A stretch of 64,000 nucleotides of DNA from contig CANMDF010000001.1 of NCBI GenBank assembly GCA_947496605.1, positions 744,001 through 808,000 of the forward strand, given 5' to 3'. The position numbers and the translations under genes are program-made. This DNA comes from an uncultured Paracoccaceae bacterium (GTDB lineage: Bacteria; Pseudomonadota; Alphaproteobacteria; Rhodobacterales; Rhodobacteraceae). Numbering within the stretch: position 1 is the stretch's first letter; each line of letters begins with the position of its first letter. The notes beneath the pieces were generated by a model. It did no database searches. It was not told the origin of the DNA and saw only the letters and a list, made by a program, of their open reading frames with translations. Positions 9,258-17,770 of this stretch are shown in pieces.

Positions 9258-10225
9258 CACTTTTTCCTTTTGTTCCAGAGGGCTAAACAACACAGTTCCA
9301 TTGCCACATGTGCGCCGGCAATCGCCGTCGCACCCGTGGTGTCATAAGGTGGCGATACCTCAACAACATCGCCCCCCACCATGTTGATCCCTGCCATGTC
9401 ACGCAACATCGCGGCCGCCTGCCAAGACGCTAAACCACCCCACACGGGTGTCCCGGTTCCGGGGGCGAAAGCAGGGTCAAGCGCGTCAATATCAAAGGTC
9501 ACATAAGTCGGATGATCACCCACGCGCGTCTTAATCTGCTCGGTCACCCAAGCGGTACCTTTTTCATGGCAAGTACGGGCATCAATGTAAGGCATGCCTA
9601 GATAGTCCTCACATTCGGTCCGAATACCGATTTGAACAGAGCGCGTCACATCAACGATGCCCAGCTTTACCGCCTTATACATCATCGTACCATGATCAAT
9701 GCGGGTCATGTCGTCATCTGGCCAAAGGTCGGAATGGGCGTCAAACTGTACAACTGACAGCGGTCCATATTTTTCGGCATAAGCACGCAAGATCGGCAGA
9801 GTAATAAAGTGGTCACCGCCGAGCGTAATCGCCCCACATCCTTGCGCCAAAATGCCTGCAATATGGGCCTGCAACAGATCCGGCACACCCGGCACATTGG
9901 CATAATCGAACGCCAAATCGCCATAGTCTGCAATTGCAAACGCGCTCAGCGGATCAAACCCGTCCCAGCCATAAGGCGGATCAAACGGCTGCAGGCTCGA
10001 CGCTTCACGAATAGCACGGGGACCAAAACGGGCGCCAGGGCGATGGGTGACGGCCTGATCAAACGGCACGCCTGTCACAGCCAAATCATACCCGGCCAGA
10101 TCCTTGGTGTAGGTCCGGCGCAAAAACGACGTCGCACCACCAAAGGCGTTCTCATAAGCCAACCCACGCCTGTCTGTCGCTGTAAAGGCTCTATCTGCAG
10201 CATCTCTCGCTTTATCGAGTGTCAC
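9257..10225 (-). CDS. speB: Ureohydrolase, agmatinase-like
   Basis: Second arginase/agmatinase-fold enzyme, 322 residues, first gene of the pair. Motifs: LGGDHFITLP, VVQFDAHSDLW and FDIDALDPAFAPGTGTPV, all metal ligands conserved; Val replaces the usual Glu after the GTGTP of the last motif, unlike the downstream paralogue. The ending AGAHVAMELCCLALW is like SpeB. It likely hydrolyses agmatine to putrescine and urea, or a related guanidino compound. The two paralogues are clearly different in sequence, so they probably have different substrates in one pathway. An M20 amidohydrolase gene lies upstream. Confidence 0.85.
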   Translation of the reverse strand: MTLDKARDAADRAFTATDRRGLAYENAFGGATSFLRRTYTKDLAGYDLAVTGVPFDQAVTHRPGARFGPRAIREASSLQPFDPPYGWDGFDPLSAFAIADYGDLAFDYANVPGVPDLLQAHIAGILAQGCGAITLGGDHFITLPILRAYAEKYGPLSVVQFDAHSDLWPDDDMTRIDHGTMMYKAVKLGIVDVTRSVQIGIRTECEDYLGMPYIDARTCHEKGTAWVTEQIKTRVGDHPTYVTFDIDALDPAFAPGTGTPVWGGLASWQAAAMLRDMAGINMVGGDVVEVSPPYDTTGATAIAGAHVAMELCCLALWNKRKK

Positions 10226-10238
10226 GAAGCCACCTCAT

Positions 10239-10273
10239 TTTCTATGTCCCTTCAAACTTCCGCCGGAGGCATC
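10239..10273 (+). repeat. Dispersed intergenic repeat, copy B
   Basis: Same element as at 4923 and 49810 (TTTCTATGTCC-NN-TCAAACTTCCGCC then GGAGGCATC), here in the 58-base gap between two minus-strand genes and antisense to them. The plus-strand frame reading FYVPSNFRRRH is again open, from a possible GTG at 10221 to a stop near 10370, though nothing indicates translation. Confidence 0.75.
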
Positions 10274-10283
10274 AAAGCGTGCA

Positions 10284-11441
10284 TCACTCCACAGGCAGTG
10301 CACGCTCAATCAACCGCGCAAAAAACGATGCCCCCGCAGGGGCCGCCCCATCCGCAAAATCATACTTTGGATGATGCAACCCGGCGCTGTCGCCATTACC
10401 AACATAGAGATAGGCTCCGGGACGCTCATTCAGCATGTAGGAAAAATCCTCGCCCCCCATCTCATATTGACGGGCGTCATCGACATCAGGTGATATTTCG
10501 CGCGCGACGTCTGCGGCAAATGCTGTCTTCGTAGGTTCATTAATGGTCGCTGGGTATCCAATCTCATAGGTCAGCTCAGCCTCAACATTATAAGCGGCAG
10601 CATGGCCTGCCACGATTTCGGACATCCGTTTCCGGACCATCGCTTGGGTCTCTTTTTTCATCGTCCGCACAGTGGCGTTGATGTAGGCTTTTTCCGGCAC
10701 GATGTTATCGGCGGATCCTGTATGAACCTGCGTCACGGACACCACCAGATCATCGTAGGGCACATGGTTGCGGCTAACGATTGTTTGGATCGCACTGACC
10801 ATACCTACGGCCGCCACGACAGGGTCAGCCGTTTCATAGGGATATGCGCCGTGCCCGCCGACGCCAGTGATATGAATATGAACCGTGTCGACGGCCGCAA
10901 GAATAGGCCCCGGCGTTGTATAAAATGTCCCGACATCATCTCCCGGCCCGCTGTGCAAAGCGTAGACCTCTTTGATGTCAAAACGGTCCAGAATACCCTC
11001 TTGCACCATGACTTGTGCGCCGCCTCCGCCTTCTTCGGCGGGTTGAAAAATGAACGCGGCCCGGCCTGCAAAATTGCGGGTTTCCGCCAGATAACGGGCG
11101 GCACCCAGCAACATGGTGGTATGTCCATCATGGCCGCAGGCATGCATCTTACCAGGAATGGTTGAGGCATATGGAAGCCCCGTTTCTTCTTGCATCGGCA
11201 GCGCATCCATATCGGCGCGAAGGCCAATTGTTGGGCCGTCCATGCGCCCATTAATGATGGCCACAACGCCTGTTGTCGCAATCCCTTCGTGGATTTCATC
11301 AACACCGAAATCACGCAGTTTCTCGACGACAAATTTTGCTGTCTCAAAACACTCAAACTGAATTTCTGGATGGGCATGCAAATGTCTGCGCCACGTTTTC
11401 ATATCATCCGCAAAATCGGCGATGCGGTTAATCACTGGCAT
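10284..11441 (-). CDS. M20 family amidohydrolase (hippurate hydrolase-like)
   Basis: Metal-dependent aminoacylase/carboxypeptidase of the M20D group, cytoplasmic, which cleaves N-acyl amino acids or similar amides. The 385-residue product shows WRRHLHAHPEIQFE at the N-terminus, the metal motif HACGHDGHTTMLLGAA, PAEEGGGGA and the late GGEDFSYML with a metal ligand. The ATG at 11441 begins MPVINRIADF, as usual in the family, and follows a GGAG box; upstream in-frame codons would overlap mazG. It stands before the two ureohydrolases on the same strand and may act in the same catabolic route for amide and guanidino compounds; this link is inferred from position only. Confidence 0.88.
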   Translation of the reverse strand: MPVINRIADFADDMKTWRRHLHAHPEIQFECFETAKFVVEKLRDFGVDEIHEGIATTGVVAIINGRMDGPTIGLRADMDALPMQEETGLPYASTIPGKMHACGHDGHTTMLLGAARYLAETRNFAGRAAFIFQPAEEGGGGAQVMVQEGILDRFDIKEVYALHSGPGDDVGTFYTTPGPILAAVDTVHIHITGVGGHGAYPYETADPVVAAVGMVSAIQTIVSRNHVPYDDLVVSVTQVHTGSADNIVPEKAYINATVRTMKKETQAMVRKRMSEIVAGHAAAYNVEAELTYEIGYPATINEPTKTAFAADVAREISPDVDDARQYEMGGEDFSYMLNERPGAYLYVGNGDSAGLHHPKYDFADGAAPAGASFFARLIERALPVE

Positions 11442-11504
11442 GTCTGGTGCTCCGGGCTTTGTCGTCTTACCGTACCACTTGACCGCAACAAGAGGCCTTG
11501 CGCA

Positions 11505-12323
11505 ATGCCTGATGACACCTTGATCCACGATCCGAACGGTGGAATGCCACGCCTGCTGGAAATTATGCGCCGCTTGCGCGACCCGCAAACAGGCTGTCCG
11601 TGGGATATAGAACAGGACTTTCACAGCATCGCCCCCTACACAATTGAAGAGGCCTATGAGGTCGCAGACGCCATTGCCCGCAGCGATTGGGCCGAGTTAG
11701 AGGGCGAGTTAGGCGATCTTTTGTTGCAGACCGTCTATCACACGCAAATGGGTGCTGAGGCCGGACATTTTACGTTTGAAAGCGTCGTCAAATCCATCAG
11801 CGACAAGATGGTCGCACGCCACCCGCACGTCTTTGGCGACGAATCCCGTGATAAATCAGCCGAACAGCAAACCGCTGATTGGGAGAAGATCAAAGCGGCA
11901 GAACGCGCGGTCAAAGCGCAAATGCGAACCCTTGATGGTGTCGCCACAGGCCTGCCCGCCCTGACCCGTGCGGTGAAGTTGCAAAAACGTGCAGCACGTG
12001 TCGGGTTTGATTGGCCTGACACCAGCCATGTAATCGACAAGATCATCGAGGAAGCGGGCGAATTGGTTGAGGCGCGCGACACGATGACCCAAACCGAAGT
12101 GGAAGAAGAATTCGGCGACCTGTTGTTCGTCGTCGCCAACCTTGCCCGCCATCTGGAGGTTGACCCAGAGGCCGCATTGCGGGGGACCAATGCAAAATTC
12201 ATGCGCCGTTTCGCCGCCGTTGAAGACATCTTGGCAGCGATGGGCAAAACCCCGGCACAAAGTGATTTGGCCGAAATGGACGCATTGTGGGATCAGGTGA
12301 AAGCCGCTGAGAAAAGCACCTAA
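11505..12323 (+). CDS. mazG: Nucleoside triphosphate pyrophosphohydrolase MazG
   Basis: Hydrolyses (d)NTPs to the monophosphate and pyrophosphate; thought to clear aberrant nucleotides and to lower ppGpp in stress. 272 residues with two MazG domains: the first with LLEIMRRLRDPQTGCPWD, the EELYE-type region EEAYEVADAI and ELGDLLLQTVYH; the second with KIIEEAGELVEA and EEEFGDLLFVVANLARH. These EExxE/ExxD patterns bind magnesium. The ATG at 11505 gives an N-terminus like E. coli MazG; a longer open frame upstream overlaps the divergent M20 gene and was not used. Confidence 0.94.
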   Translation: MPDDTLIHDPNGGMPRLLEIMRRLRDPQTGCPWDIEQDFHSIAPYTIEEAYEVADAIARSDWAELEGELGDLLLQTVYHTQMGAEAGHFTFESVVKSISDKMVARHPHVFGDESRDKSAEQQTADWEKIKAAERAVKAQMRTLDGVATGLPALTRAVKLQKRAARVGFDWPDTSHVIDKIIEEAGELVEARDTMTQTEVEEEFGDLLFVVANLARHLEVDPEAALRGTNAKFMRRFAAVEDILAAMGKTPAQSDLAEMDALWDQVKAAEKST

Positions 12324-12335
12324 GGCGAAGTCCAT

Positions 12336-12400
12336 GGGGGCTGTCTGCCCCGCCCTAAAGGGCCCCCCGAAGGTATTTTAGAACATGAGAAGATGAGGGT
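12336..12400. repeat. Twin-hairpin intergenic mosaic element
   Basis: Two adjacent hairpins: GGGGC-TGTCT-GCCCC (12337-12351) and GCCC-TAAA-GGGC (12352-12363), followed by CCCCCCGAAGGTATTTTAGAA. I recall similar GC hairpins followed by a GGTATTTTxGAACA tail between genes of Rhodobacteraceae, so it may be one of that dispersed family; within this window I found no second copy. It could also end mazG transcription, although it lacks a T-run right after the stem. Confidence 0.4.
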
Positions 12401-12404
12401 GCTC

Positions 12405-13121
12405 ATGAAAATGCAAGATGTCGTGGCAGTGGTGACCGGGGGCGCGTCCGGATTGGGGGCCGCCACCGCACAGGCCTTTGTTGACGCCGGGGCGCGAGTG
12501 ACGATCTTTGATCGTGCAGCGCAGGGTGCCGATTTTGCAGCGCAGATTGGCGCGGGGTTTGCGGAAGTGGACGTAACGGATGAGGCCAGTGTGATCGCGG
12601 GTTTGGACACCGCCGGTGCACTGAATGTGGTTATGAATTGTGCGGGCATTGCCACCACCGAGAAAACGGTTGGACGGGACGGGCCACATGACTTGGACAG
12701 CTTTGCGCGCACCGTCGCTATTAACCTTAATGGTACGTTTAATGTCGCCCGCCTTGCTGCCGCGCGCATGGCCCAAGGTGGTGTGATCATCAACACGGCG
12801 TCTGTCGCAGCCTTTGAGGGGCAGAAAGGCCAGACCGCTTATGCCGCGTCCAAGGCTGGTATTGCGGGGCTGTCGCTACCGATGGCCCGTGATCTGGCCC
12901 GCAATGGTATTCGTGTCATGGCAATTGCGCCGGGGATTTTTCGCACCCCGATGCTGGAGAGCCTTGGCCAAGAGGTCATGCGCGGTTTGGCGCAGGATGT
13001 CGTCTACCCTGCCCGTTTGGGTGATCCGGCAGAGTTTGCCGCTTTGGCCCGTTTCATCGTGGAATGTGAGTATTTGAACGGCACGACCATTCGTTTGGAT
13101 GGCGCGTTGCGTATGCCTTAG
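12405..13121 (+). CDS. SDR oxidoreductase, 3-hydroxyacyl-CoA dehydrogenase-like
   Basis: Classical short-chain dehydrogenase of 238 residues. Visible are the NAD(P)-binding TGGASGLGAATA, the NCAG structural motif, the catalytic YAASK preceded by INTASVAAFEGQKGQ, and the APGIFRTPM segment after it. The pattern with AFEGQKGQTAY is typical of type 2 3-hydroxyacyl-CoA dehydrogenases (HSD17B10-like), so it may oxidise 3-hydroxyacyl-CoA in fatty acid or isoleucine breakdown; substrate is inferred. The ATG at 12405 has GAGGG five bases upstream; ATG at 12393 and 12411 are alternatives. It converges on the ABC-F gene, with a four-base overlap of ends. Confidence 0.85.
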   Translation: MKMQDVVAVVTGGASGLGAATAQAFVDAGARVTIFDRAAQGADFAAQIGAGFAEVDVTDEASVIAGLDTAGALNVVMNCAGIATTEKTVGRDGPHDLDSFARTVAINLNGTFNVARLAAARMAQGGVIINTASVAAFEGQKGQTAYAASKAGIAGLSLPMARDLARNGIRVMAIAPGIFRTPMLESLGQEVMRGLAQDVVYPARLGDPAEFAALARFIVECEYLNGTTIRLDGALRMP

Positions 13122-14926
13122 CCTGCGGATTTTTCTTCCAACGTAAGCCACTCTTCTTCCGCATCTGACAGTGCGTTTTGCCGTGCGACCAGTGCGTCAG
13201 TTGCTTTTTCGAATTTCACCGGGTTCTGCGTGAAAAGGTCTGGGTCGGCCAAAAGCTGTTCCAGTTTTCCAATCTCATCGGTGATCTTGTCGATAACGCT
13301 GGGCAGTTCTTCCAAGCGGTGCTTTTCTGTGAAGGACAAGCCAGCGCTGGCTTTCTTTTCCGCCGTTTTCTGCTTCTTGGCCAGAGGCTTGCTGGCCTCT
13401 TTTGCCTCTACAAAGTCGCCACCGCGTTGTGCACGGTAGTCTGACCAACCACCCGCATAGACCACCGCCTGACCGTTGCCTTCCATCGCGATGGTCGTCG
13501 TTGCGACCCGGTCCAGGAAATCACGGTCGTGGCTGACCAGCAGCACAGTGCCGTCATAGTCGCCCAAGATGTCTTGCAGCAAATCCAGCGTTTCGATGTC
13601 CAGATCGTTGGTTGGCTCATCAAGCACCAACAGGTTACTTTCTCGCGCCATCAGCCGCGCCAGCAGCAGCCGTGCTTTTTCGCCACCCGACAGTGAACGT
13701 ACCGGTGCGCGTGCTTGGGCCTCATTGAAAAGAAACTCTTTGAGGTAGCCCACAACGTGTTTGGGGTTACCCCGCACCATGACCTGATCGGATTTGCCGG
13801 ACACGCCCAATTCAGGGTCATTGGCGAGGTTTTCCCACAGTGTCATGTCTTCGTTCAGCGCCGCCCGCGTTTGATCAAAGACCGCGATATCAAGGTTGGT
13901 GCCCAGTTTGACCGATCCTTCGTCCGGCGCTTCCTGCCCCAGTAACATCTTGATCAGGGTGGTTTTTCCCACACCGTTCGGCCCGACAAAGGCAATCCGG
14001 TCGCCGCGTTGCACGGTCATATCGAAATTCTTGACGATAGACTTGCCATCAAAGGCTTTGGTCAGGCCAAACGCTTCCATCACCTTTTTGCCGGACGCTG
14101 TGCCTCCATCAAACGCCATCGCAGCAGTCCCTTGCCGCGTAATCTGTGCCGCTCTTTGTGCCCGCAATTCTTGCAAGGCCCTTACCCGGCCTTGGTTACG
14201 TTTGCGTCGCGCGGAAATACCCTCAACCGCCCAACGCGCTTCGGCTTTGATCTTGCGGTTCAGCTTGTGGCGCTGCTGGTCTTCTTCTTCCCACAGCTTA
14301 TCACGCCATGCCTCGAAATGCTCAAACCCTTGTTCGGCGCGGCGTACTTGTCCCCGGTCGATCCATAGGGTGGCGCGGGTCAATGCCCGCAGGAAGGCAC
14401 GGTCGTGGCTGATCAACACGAATCCGGCACGGGTTGTTTTCAGCTCATTCTCAAGCCAAGCGATCGCTTCGATATCAAGGTGGTTTGTTGGCTCGTCCAG
14501 CAACATCAGCTCTGGTGCTTCGGCCATCAGTTTGGCCAAAGCGGCACGACGCCGTTCCCCGCCTGAGGCCGTGTTCACATCGCCAGCTGGATCGAATTTT
14601 AACCCTTCGGCGACCATGTCGACCTTATAGGCCTCGTCGATATCCAACCCGCTGGACGCATAATCGCCCAAGGTCGCAAAACCGGCCATGGTGGGGTCTT
14701 GCTCCATATAGCCGACCTGCACACCCGGGGCGGCCACGCGGGCCCCGCTGTCGGGCAGCACAAGGCCTGCCATGACTTTCATCAAGGTCGATTTGCCCGA
14801 TCCGTTACGCCCAACCAATGCGACACGGTCGGCAGGTTGCACGATCAAAGACAGGTCTTCAAACACAGGATCGCCGCCAAAGGTCAGCGCGATATCAGAG
14901 ACTTGGAGGAGCGGAGTTCTAGCCAT
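13118..14926 (-). CDS. ABC-F family ATPase (Uup/EttA-type)
   Basis: Soluble ATPase of 602 residues with two ABC modules and no membrane helix; ABC-F proteins act on the ribosome rather than in transport. Module 1 has the Walker A GRNGSGKST, signature TASGGERRRAALA and Walker B LMLLDEPTNHLDIEA; module 2 has GPNGVGKTT, SLSGGEKARLLLA and LLVLDEPTNDLDIE. A basic linker lies between them and a C-terminal coiled coil follows (about 520-600, with repeated charged residues), which is the Uup-like pattern. Start chosen at 14926 (MARTPLLQVSDIALTFGG); an earlier ATG at 14968 adds 14 atypical residues. No marked Shine-Dalgarno box. Confidence 0.9.
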   Translation of the reverse strand: MARTPLLQVSDIALTFGGDPVFEDLSLIVQPADRVALVGRNGSGKSTLMKVMAGLVLPDSGARVAAPGVQVGYMEQDPTMAGFATLGDYASSGLDIDEAYKVDMVAEGLKFDPAGDVNTASGGERRRAALAKLMAEAPELMLLDEPTNHLDIEAIAWLENELKTTRAGFVLISHDRAFLRALTRATLWIDRGQVRRAEQGFEHFEAWRDKLWEEEDQQRHKLNRKIKAEARWAVEGISARRKRNQGRVRALQELRAQRAAQITRQGTAAMAFDGGTASGKKVMEAFGLTKAFDGKSIVKNFDMTVQRGDRIAFVGPNGVGKTTLIKMLLGQEAPDEGSVKLGTNLDIAVFDQTRAALNEDMTLWENLANDPELGVSGKSDQVMVRGNPKHVVGYLKEFLFNEAQARAPVRSLSGGEKARLLLARLMARESNLLVLDEPTNDLDIETLDLLQDILGDYDGTVLLVSHDRDFLDRVATTTIAMEGNGQAVVYAGGWSDYRAQRGGDFVEAKEASKPLAKKQKTAEKKASAGLSFTEKHRLEELPSVIDKITDEIGKLEQLLADPDLFTQNPVKFEKATDALVARQNALSDAEEEWLTLEEKSAG

Positions 14927-15034
14927 GAGCGCGTGGCTATGACAGTCGCGTGATAAGCGCAAGGCCATGGCTTGGCGATTGGCCCCTGCCGCCCTAAATA
15001 AGGGTGAGCAATAACAAACGCGAAGGTGACCTGC

Positions 15035-15427
15035 ATGGATAAGATCGTAAAATCAGACGCTGAGTGGCGCGCACAATTGTCTGAGATGGCCTATAAAGTC
15101 ACCCGTAAGCACGGCACAGAACGGGCCGGTACGCATGAGGATTTCCCAAAGGATGCGGGCACTTACATGTGTGTGTGTTGTGGCGCACCCCTGTTCGACC
15201 AAGAGGCCAAGTTTGAAAGCGGCACCGGCTGGCCGTCATTCTATCAGCCTGTTGATGCTGAGATGGTGGGTGAGACGACTGACCGCAGTTTCTTTATGAA
15301 ACGGACCGAGGTGCATTGTAATAAATGCGACGCGCATCTGGGACATGTGTTCCCGGATGGACCGCAGCCGACAGGATTGCGGTACTGTATTAATGGTGTG
15401 GCATTGGATTTCCAGCCGGAGGAGTGA
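15035..15427 (+). CDS. msrB: Peptide-methionine (R)-S-oxide reductase
   Basis: Repairs the R epimer of methionine sulfoxide in proteins with thioredoxin as reductant. 130 residues; two CxxC pairs (CVCCG and CNKCDAH) bind the structural zinc, and RYCINGVALDF near the C-terminus holds the catalytic cysteine; GTGWPSFYQP is the family signature. Start at 15035 follows AAGGTGA at 15023. Stands alone between the divergent ABC-F gene and an AraC regulator. Confidence 0.95.
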   Translation: MDKIVKSDAEWRAQLSEMAYKVTRKHGTERAGTHEDFPKDAGTYMCVCCGAPLFDQEAKFESGTGWPSFYQPVDAEMVGETTDRSFFMKRTEVHCNKCDAHLGHVFPDGPQPTGLRYCINGVALDFQPEE

Positions 15428-15464
15428 TCCGCAAAATCTGCTACGAGCCCATAACCATCGATGC

Positions 15465-15544
15465 TGCAAACAGCGCCAATGACTGCTATCGTCCAATTTC
15501 CTAGCTGTTTGGCATCCTCTGCAAGTCATTTGGCGCTTTTTGCA
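15465..15544 (+). promoter_or_regulatory. Direct-repeat operators before the AraC-type gene
   Basis: Two direct repeats TTGGCATCCTCTGCA (15509-15523) and TTGGCGCTTTTTGCA (15530-15544), 21 bases apart, plus an inverted copy TTGGCGCTGTTTGCA on the minus strand (15479-15465). The same repeat with the same 21-base period precedes the neighbouring hydrolase gene. The second repeat overlaps a candidate -35 TTGCAA (15540-15545) with TAAGCT (15563-15568) 17 bases on, as expected for an AraC activator or autorepressor. Confidence 0.65.
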
Positions 15545-15604
15545 ATTGGTGAAGTGCTCGCCTAAGCTTAGACTTGCCTCACCGTCTTTGTTGGGAGCCT
15601 AGTT

Positions 15605-16621
15605 TTGTCAAATCCACAAGACTTTTGCGTGCATGTCGGGAAGGCTGCGCGCATTCTGATGTCTGAGCTTGGCCTTGATCCTGTAGTTGTATTGCGGCGC
15701 GCAGGTCTGCCGTCAGGATTACTAGAAGGCGATGGCAGCAAGATCTTGCTGGCTGACTACTATCGCCTTCTATCATCTGTAACGGACGAGGCCGCAGACC
15801 CGCTGCTTGCTTTGAAATTGGGCGATGCCGCAGGGATCGATTATTTCGATCCAGCCTTCTTTGCTGCGATGTGTTCGCCAAATATGAACGTGGCCGCAGT
15901 GCGACTAGCTGATTACAAACGGCTCGTTAGCCCATTCATACTTGATGTGAAGATCGGATCAGATGCCACCCAAATCGCGTTCGTTTGTAAATCCGATGCA
16001 CCCATCCACCCAACAATGGCTCTGACGGAAATAGTGTTCCTCGTTAACTTTGCCCGCCGCGCGACGCGCCACCAGATCATTCCACAATCGGTTTCTATGC
16101 CTTTTGATCCACCAGATGGCGTCGCCTATGAAGCGCATTTTGGATGTCCGATCGCGCAAGGTGTGCATAGGTCTGTAACCTTCACAGCGGTTGATGCCAC
16201 CCGGCCATTTGTTACCCATGACGATGAGATTTGGGCATTGTTTGAGCCACATTTGCGGCGTCAGATTGAGGACAGAGGCGGTGATCCGACAACACAAACC
16301 AAAGTGGCGCATTGCCTGAACGAACTTTTGCCCAGTGGCCGCGCGACCGTTGAGGATGTTGCTCGAGAGTTGGCGATGAGCAAACGCACGTTGCAACGTC
16401 GCCTTGCGGATGAGGGGACGAACTGGCTCGAAGTTTTGAGCGACGCCCGCGAGGCCTTAGCGAAACACTATCTGACAACTACGGAATACGGGGCGGCGGA
16501 AGTCAGCTTTCTATTGGGGTATGAGGATCCGAATTCATTTTTCAGGGCGTTCAAGCGTTGGGAGAATACGTCGCCCGAGATGTGGCGGGTTGAGCACAAA
16601 CTCCAATCCGCACCGCATTGA
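15605..16621 (+). CDS. AraC-family transcriptional regulator
   Basis: DNA-binding regulator of 338 residues. The N-terminal 200 or so residues match the arabinose-binding-like sensing domain found in OruR/ArgR-type AraC proteins (AARILMSELGLDPVVVLRRA at the start, GDAAGIDYFDP later), and the last 100 hold the two helix-turn-helix motifs: VEDVARELAMSKRTLQRRL and AAEVSFLLGYEDPNSFFRAF, both canonical. The start is a TTG at 15605 with GGGAG upstream; no ATG occurs at a sensible place. It probably controls itself and the following alpha/beta hydrolase, since both promoters carry identical paired sites. The effector is unknown, perhaps a fatty acid or ester-derived compound. Confidence 0.9.
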   Translation: MSNPQDFCVHVGKAARILMSELGLDPVVVLRRAGLPSGLLEGDGSKILLADYYRLLSSVTDEAADPLLALKLGDAAGIDYFDPAFFAAMCSPNMNVAAVRLADYKRLVSPFILDVKIGSDATQIAFVCKSDAPIHPTMALTEIVFLVNFARRATRHQIIPQSVSMPFDPPDGVAYEAHFGCPIAQGVHRSVTFTAVDATRPFVTHDDEIWALFEPHLRRQIEDRGGDPTTQTKVAHCLNELLPSGRATVEDVARELAMSKRTLQRRLADEGTNWLEVLSDAREALAKHYLTTTEYGAAEVSFLLGYEDPNSFFRAFKRWENTSPEMWRVEHKLQSAPH

Positions 16622-16624
16622 TGA

Positions 16625-16660
16625 TTGGCACTTTCAGCAAGAGGATTGGCACTTCATGCG
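16625..16660 (+). promoter_or_regulatory. Direct-repeat operators before the hydrolase gene
   Basis: TTGGCACTTTCAGCA at 16625 and TTGGCACTTCATGCG at 16646, again 21 bases apart, start right after the regulator's stop codon. A near-consensus -10 TTTAAT lies at 16689-16694 with only a poor -35 (TGAAGG) 17 bases before it, which suits an activator-dependent promoter. The hydrolase ATG follows at 16725. Confidence 0.65.
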
Positions 16661-16724
16661 AGTGCTGAAGGCAGATGAACGCCTTAGGTTTAATCAAAGT
16701 CAAATTCTCTAAGGAGTGCCCACC

Positions 16725-17690
16725 ATGGCCCGTATCACCCGCTCAATGTACCACAAAGACCTCCAGTCGGGCTATCTCGCAGGCCGGATCGTCACATGGA
16801 TGGCGCACCGAGATTGGGCGTTGCGGGTGATGCAGCGTTTCATGTTGCAGCCATCCGTCGGTCAGCAGATCGAAGGTTTGACCAACGACGAAATATATAT
16901 CCCAAGTCAGGCCTCGCCCGGCCATAAGATCCGCACCCGCATTTATAAACCGGCTGGCGCTAAGGGGCCTCTACCCGCGATGCTCTATGCACATGGCGGC
17001 GGCTACCAAGTAGGTGTGCCAGAGCAAGCGCATCCGTTCTACGACGACATCATCAAGCGCCGAGATGTCGCGATTATTGCGCCTGCCTATCGTCTTTCGC
17101 TTCAGGGACATCCCTATCCTGCCGGGCATGACGATTGCTTTGATACCTTGCAATACATGAAGGAAAACGCCGAAGCACTTGGCATCCGCAGCGATAAATT
17201 CATCATCGCCGGTCATAGTGGCGGCGGCGGCATGGCAGCGGCTGTCACGCTGAAGGCAATTGACACTAAAGTCGCCGATATCGCGTTCCAGATGCCCGTT
17301 TATCCAATGCTAGATCACAGAAACCAAACGACATCTGCACGCGAGATGCAGGGGTCATTGATTTGGGACGGCCAGTCAAATGCACGCGCATGGGCGAAAT
17401 ATATAGGCCATTTAAAAGGCGAAGTTCCAGACTACGCCTCACCGGCTTTGCGTAAAGACATGACAGGCATGCCACCCACGATCAGTTGGGTCGGCGACAT
17501 GGAGCCTTTTAAAGACGAAACCATCAAATACATGGAAGCGTTAGAGCGCGCAGGCGTGCCAACCAAATTCAAACTCTATGAGGGCGGCTATCACGCGTTT
17601 GAGGTGCTTGTGCCAAATGCAACGATTTCCAAGGATGCGAATGAATTCCAAGTCAGCGCTTTCGCCGATTATTATGACAAGTATTTGTAA
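16725..17690 (+). CDS. Alpha/beta hydrolase (hormone-sensitive lipase family)
   Basis: Esterase/lipase of 321 residues with an oxyanion-hole motif YAHGGGYQVG, the nucleophile elbow AGHSGGGGMA, and a C-terminal GGYHAF with the catalytic histidine; the acidic residue is probably the Asp in SWVGDMEPF. This HGGG plus GxSxG layout defines the hormone-sensitive-lipase-like group IV. No signal peptide is seen, so it acts in the cytoplasm. ATG at 16725 has AAGGAG eight bases upstream, which rules out a GTG at 16716. It follows the AraC regulator and shares its operator repeats, so it is the likely target gene. Natural substrate unknown. Confidence 0.88.
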   Translation: MARITRSMYHKDLQSGYLAGRIVTWMAHRDWALRVMQRFMLQPSVGQQIEGLTNDEIYIPSQASPGHKIRTRIYKPAGAKGPLPAMLYAHGGGYQVGVPEQAHPFYDDIIKRRDVAIIAPAYRLSLQGHPYPAGHDDCFDTLQYMKENAEALGIRSDKFIIAGHSGGGGMAAAVTLKAIDTKVADIAFQMPVYPMLDHRNQTTSAREMQGSLIWDGQSNARAWAKYIGHLKGEVPDYASPALRKDMTGMPPTISWVGDMEPFKDETIKYMEALERAGVPTKFKLYEGGYHAFEVLVPNATISKDANEFQVSAFADYYDKYL

Positions 17691-17770
17691 GCAGACCTCA
17701 AGTTAAACACGAAGAACGGCAGCTAAGTCCGCAAAGCGACCTATACCGAACCGGTCAACCCAAGCAGACC

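Noticed and set aside
11190..11504. N-terminal extension of MazG
   Set aside because: It overlaps the divergent M20 gene and adds over 100 residues not found in MazG.
13896..14630. 244-codon open frame antisense to the ABC-F gene
   Set aside because: Ser/Arg-rich translation typical of the opposite strand of high-GC coding DNA.
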